Assembly: GCF_010015445.1 (NCBI RefSeq)
Contig: NC_053119.1
Span: 41,475,222 to 41,539,221, forward strand
Reading direction: 5' to 3'
Length of the DNA: 64,000 nt
Origin: Perca fluviatilis
Taxonomy: Eukaryota; Chordata; Actinopteri; Perciformes; Percidae
The translations under genes were made by a program, and so were the position numbers. The notes under the pieces were generated by a model. It saw nothing but the letters and a program-made list of their open reading frames with translations. It had not been told where the DNA came from and did no database searches. Positions 62,518 to 64,000 of this stretch are shown here, piece after piece; position 1 is the stretch's first letter; each line of letters starts with the position of its first letter.

Positions 62518-64000
62518 GGTACTTCTACATTTTCTAGTTTGATAAGGTAAATATGTCCCTACCATTTCTCCAACATACAGTATAGGGGTACACAAACAGA
62601 GATGCTGTTGGGGGATGGGATAGTTAGTGTGTCAGCAAAATAAATGAAAGATTTTTAGCCATTTTCAGACAACTATCTCTGAGTTACACAATTTCATGTG
62701 ATATTTAAGTGACGCCAGCTAGCTAGAGGCTGTCAATATTTAAGAATTGGTCAGCAATTATTATATTAAAGGTGCAGTAAGCGATGCTGCCCAAAGATTG
62801 TTGATATTTAGGCCTATATAAGCTTGTACACAGTCTCCAGTTGTTCTTTTATGACAGAGTAGTACTAGCTCCTCCTGAGCCTCTCAGTCCTGGACTGGTG
62901 GATCTGGTACTTGGTTCTTCCAGACCGCAACAAGAAGGAAAGGCTGTTACCTGGGGGGGTTTGGATCTTTAATGATTCTCCTTGCTTATTTCATGCAGCG
63001 TCTGGTGTATATCCTTTAGGCAGGGTAGGACACCGCCTATTGAATGTTCAGCCAAATAAAAAACTGTTTACTGTTTGCTCTATTAGTCTCTGTTTTACTT
63101 TTGTGAATCATTTAGCTTTTATGCACACTGCTGAAGAGCGACTAAACAGAGTACTCTGAGCACAATGGCAGTAAATATCTATTCAATTCAAATCATAACA
63201 AGAGTTATCTCAAGACACTTTACAGATAGAGTAGGTCTAGACCACACTCTGTAAATTCCAAAACCCCAACAATTACAGTAATTCCCCCAAGAGCAAGCAT
63301 TAGCAGTGGCTATTGCGACAGTGGCGAGGAAAAACTCCCTTTTAGGAAGAAACCTCTTGGTAGGCGGTGTCTGACTGGGCCACCAGATTCTGCAATTTGT
63401 AGTTTTTTTAGTCTCTATTTTACTATAGAGTGCATAATGCAGTGTTTCAAAACTCTTAGTACAAGATTCCCAGCTGGTCATACTATCATTCTATCTTACA
63501 TTCAAAGCAACTGATTCTCCTTTCATTTGACTCGTAAACATCTTTTACTACCAGACCAATGTTTCAACCTCTCAGCTTCTGGTGAAATACAATGAGTACA
63601 TTTGTTAAGTCACCTAAACATATCACAGTGCAATGCTTTCAGTTAAGTTATTGAAACAATCACTTAGTACAAGACCTAACAATGTAAGACACATGTTTCA
63701 AAATGACCCTTTGAAGTGCTAAAGATGATCTGTTTGCTTCACTGTTTTCACATTACAGTAGGGAAACATTTAACTGGTCATTACCCATCAAATTCAACAA
63801 CAATCAATTTCCATAATTCCTATCCCATAATCAGAGGTGTGATCAATGAAGACATCTTCCCCAATCATGCAACATACTTTTACTCTATTGCAACATTACT
63901 GTAAGGTTCTGTCTAATCAAATACTGTAAAAAAAAAAAAAAAAAAACACTGTAACAGAACTGAAAGAAAATGGATTACTGTAAATACTGTAAAAGTTTTC
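62518..64000. other. Intergenic end of window
   Basis: Holds a fish repeat at about 63185-63395 (CAAGACACTTTACAGATAGA, GAGGAAAAACTCCCTTTTAG), class not assigned, and TTAAAGGTGCAGTAAGCGATG at 62767 that resembles a TTAA-element end. No gene. Confidence 0.5.

Overview
This is a stretch of a vertebrate nuclear genome, most likely a percomorph-type teleost fish. Five spliced protein-coding genes sit in a DNA background full of fish-style transposons: hAT MITEs, Tc1, PIF/Harbinger and TTAA-target elements, L2-like LINE and tRNA-derived SINE copies, and many dinucleotide microsatellites. All exon boundaries given here were read by hand. Introns begin with GT and end with AG, phases were checked across every junction, and each assembled reading frame ends at its stop codon. 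Exon coordinates should therefore be good, but no transcript data back them.

Layout. (1) 305-15252, plus strand: the 3' eleven coding exons of vps9d1. The N-terminal exons lie upstream of the window. Its long introns hold an L2-like LINE, hAT-type and other MITEs, and SINEs. (2) 15253-28771: a 13.5 kb gap between convergent genes with no supported gene. It holds a long foldback TTAA element, a 130-bp GT tract, a hAT-like element, and a Tc1 relic with a hAT element nested inside it. (3) 28772-34544, minus strand: a six-exon gene for a 243-residue atypical short-chain dehydrogenase/reductase-like protein that I cannot name. Two copies of one transposon family flank its third exon. (4) About 35.7-40.96 kb, plus strand: spata2l (PUB domain, HOIP-binding-type DLY motif, cysteine-rich C terminus). 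(5) 42624-43613, minus strand: pdf, mitochondrial peptide deformylase. (6) 45702-55576, plus strand: tinf2 (TIN2, shelterin hub), seven coding exons with a very long last exon. (7) 55577-64000: no supported gene; MITEs and microsatellites.

The genes do not form a pathway. vps9d1 and spata2l are also neighbours in mammals (human 16q24.3), so that linkage looks ancestral; here the SDR-like gene lies between them. pdf and tinf2 are divergently arranged about 2 kb apart. I found no CRISPR, operon, tRNA gene or rRNA. The most interesting points are the SDR-like protein without an SDR catalytic pair, inverted Harbinger relics bracketing two tinf2 exons, direct transposon repeats bracketing an SDR exon, the divergent TRF1-binding-like motif in tinf2, and several transposons whose ends and target duplications can be placed to the base.
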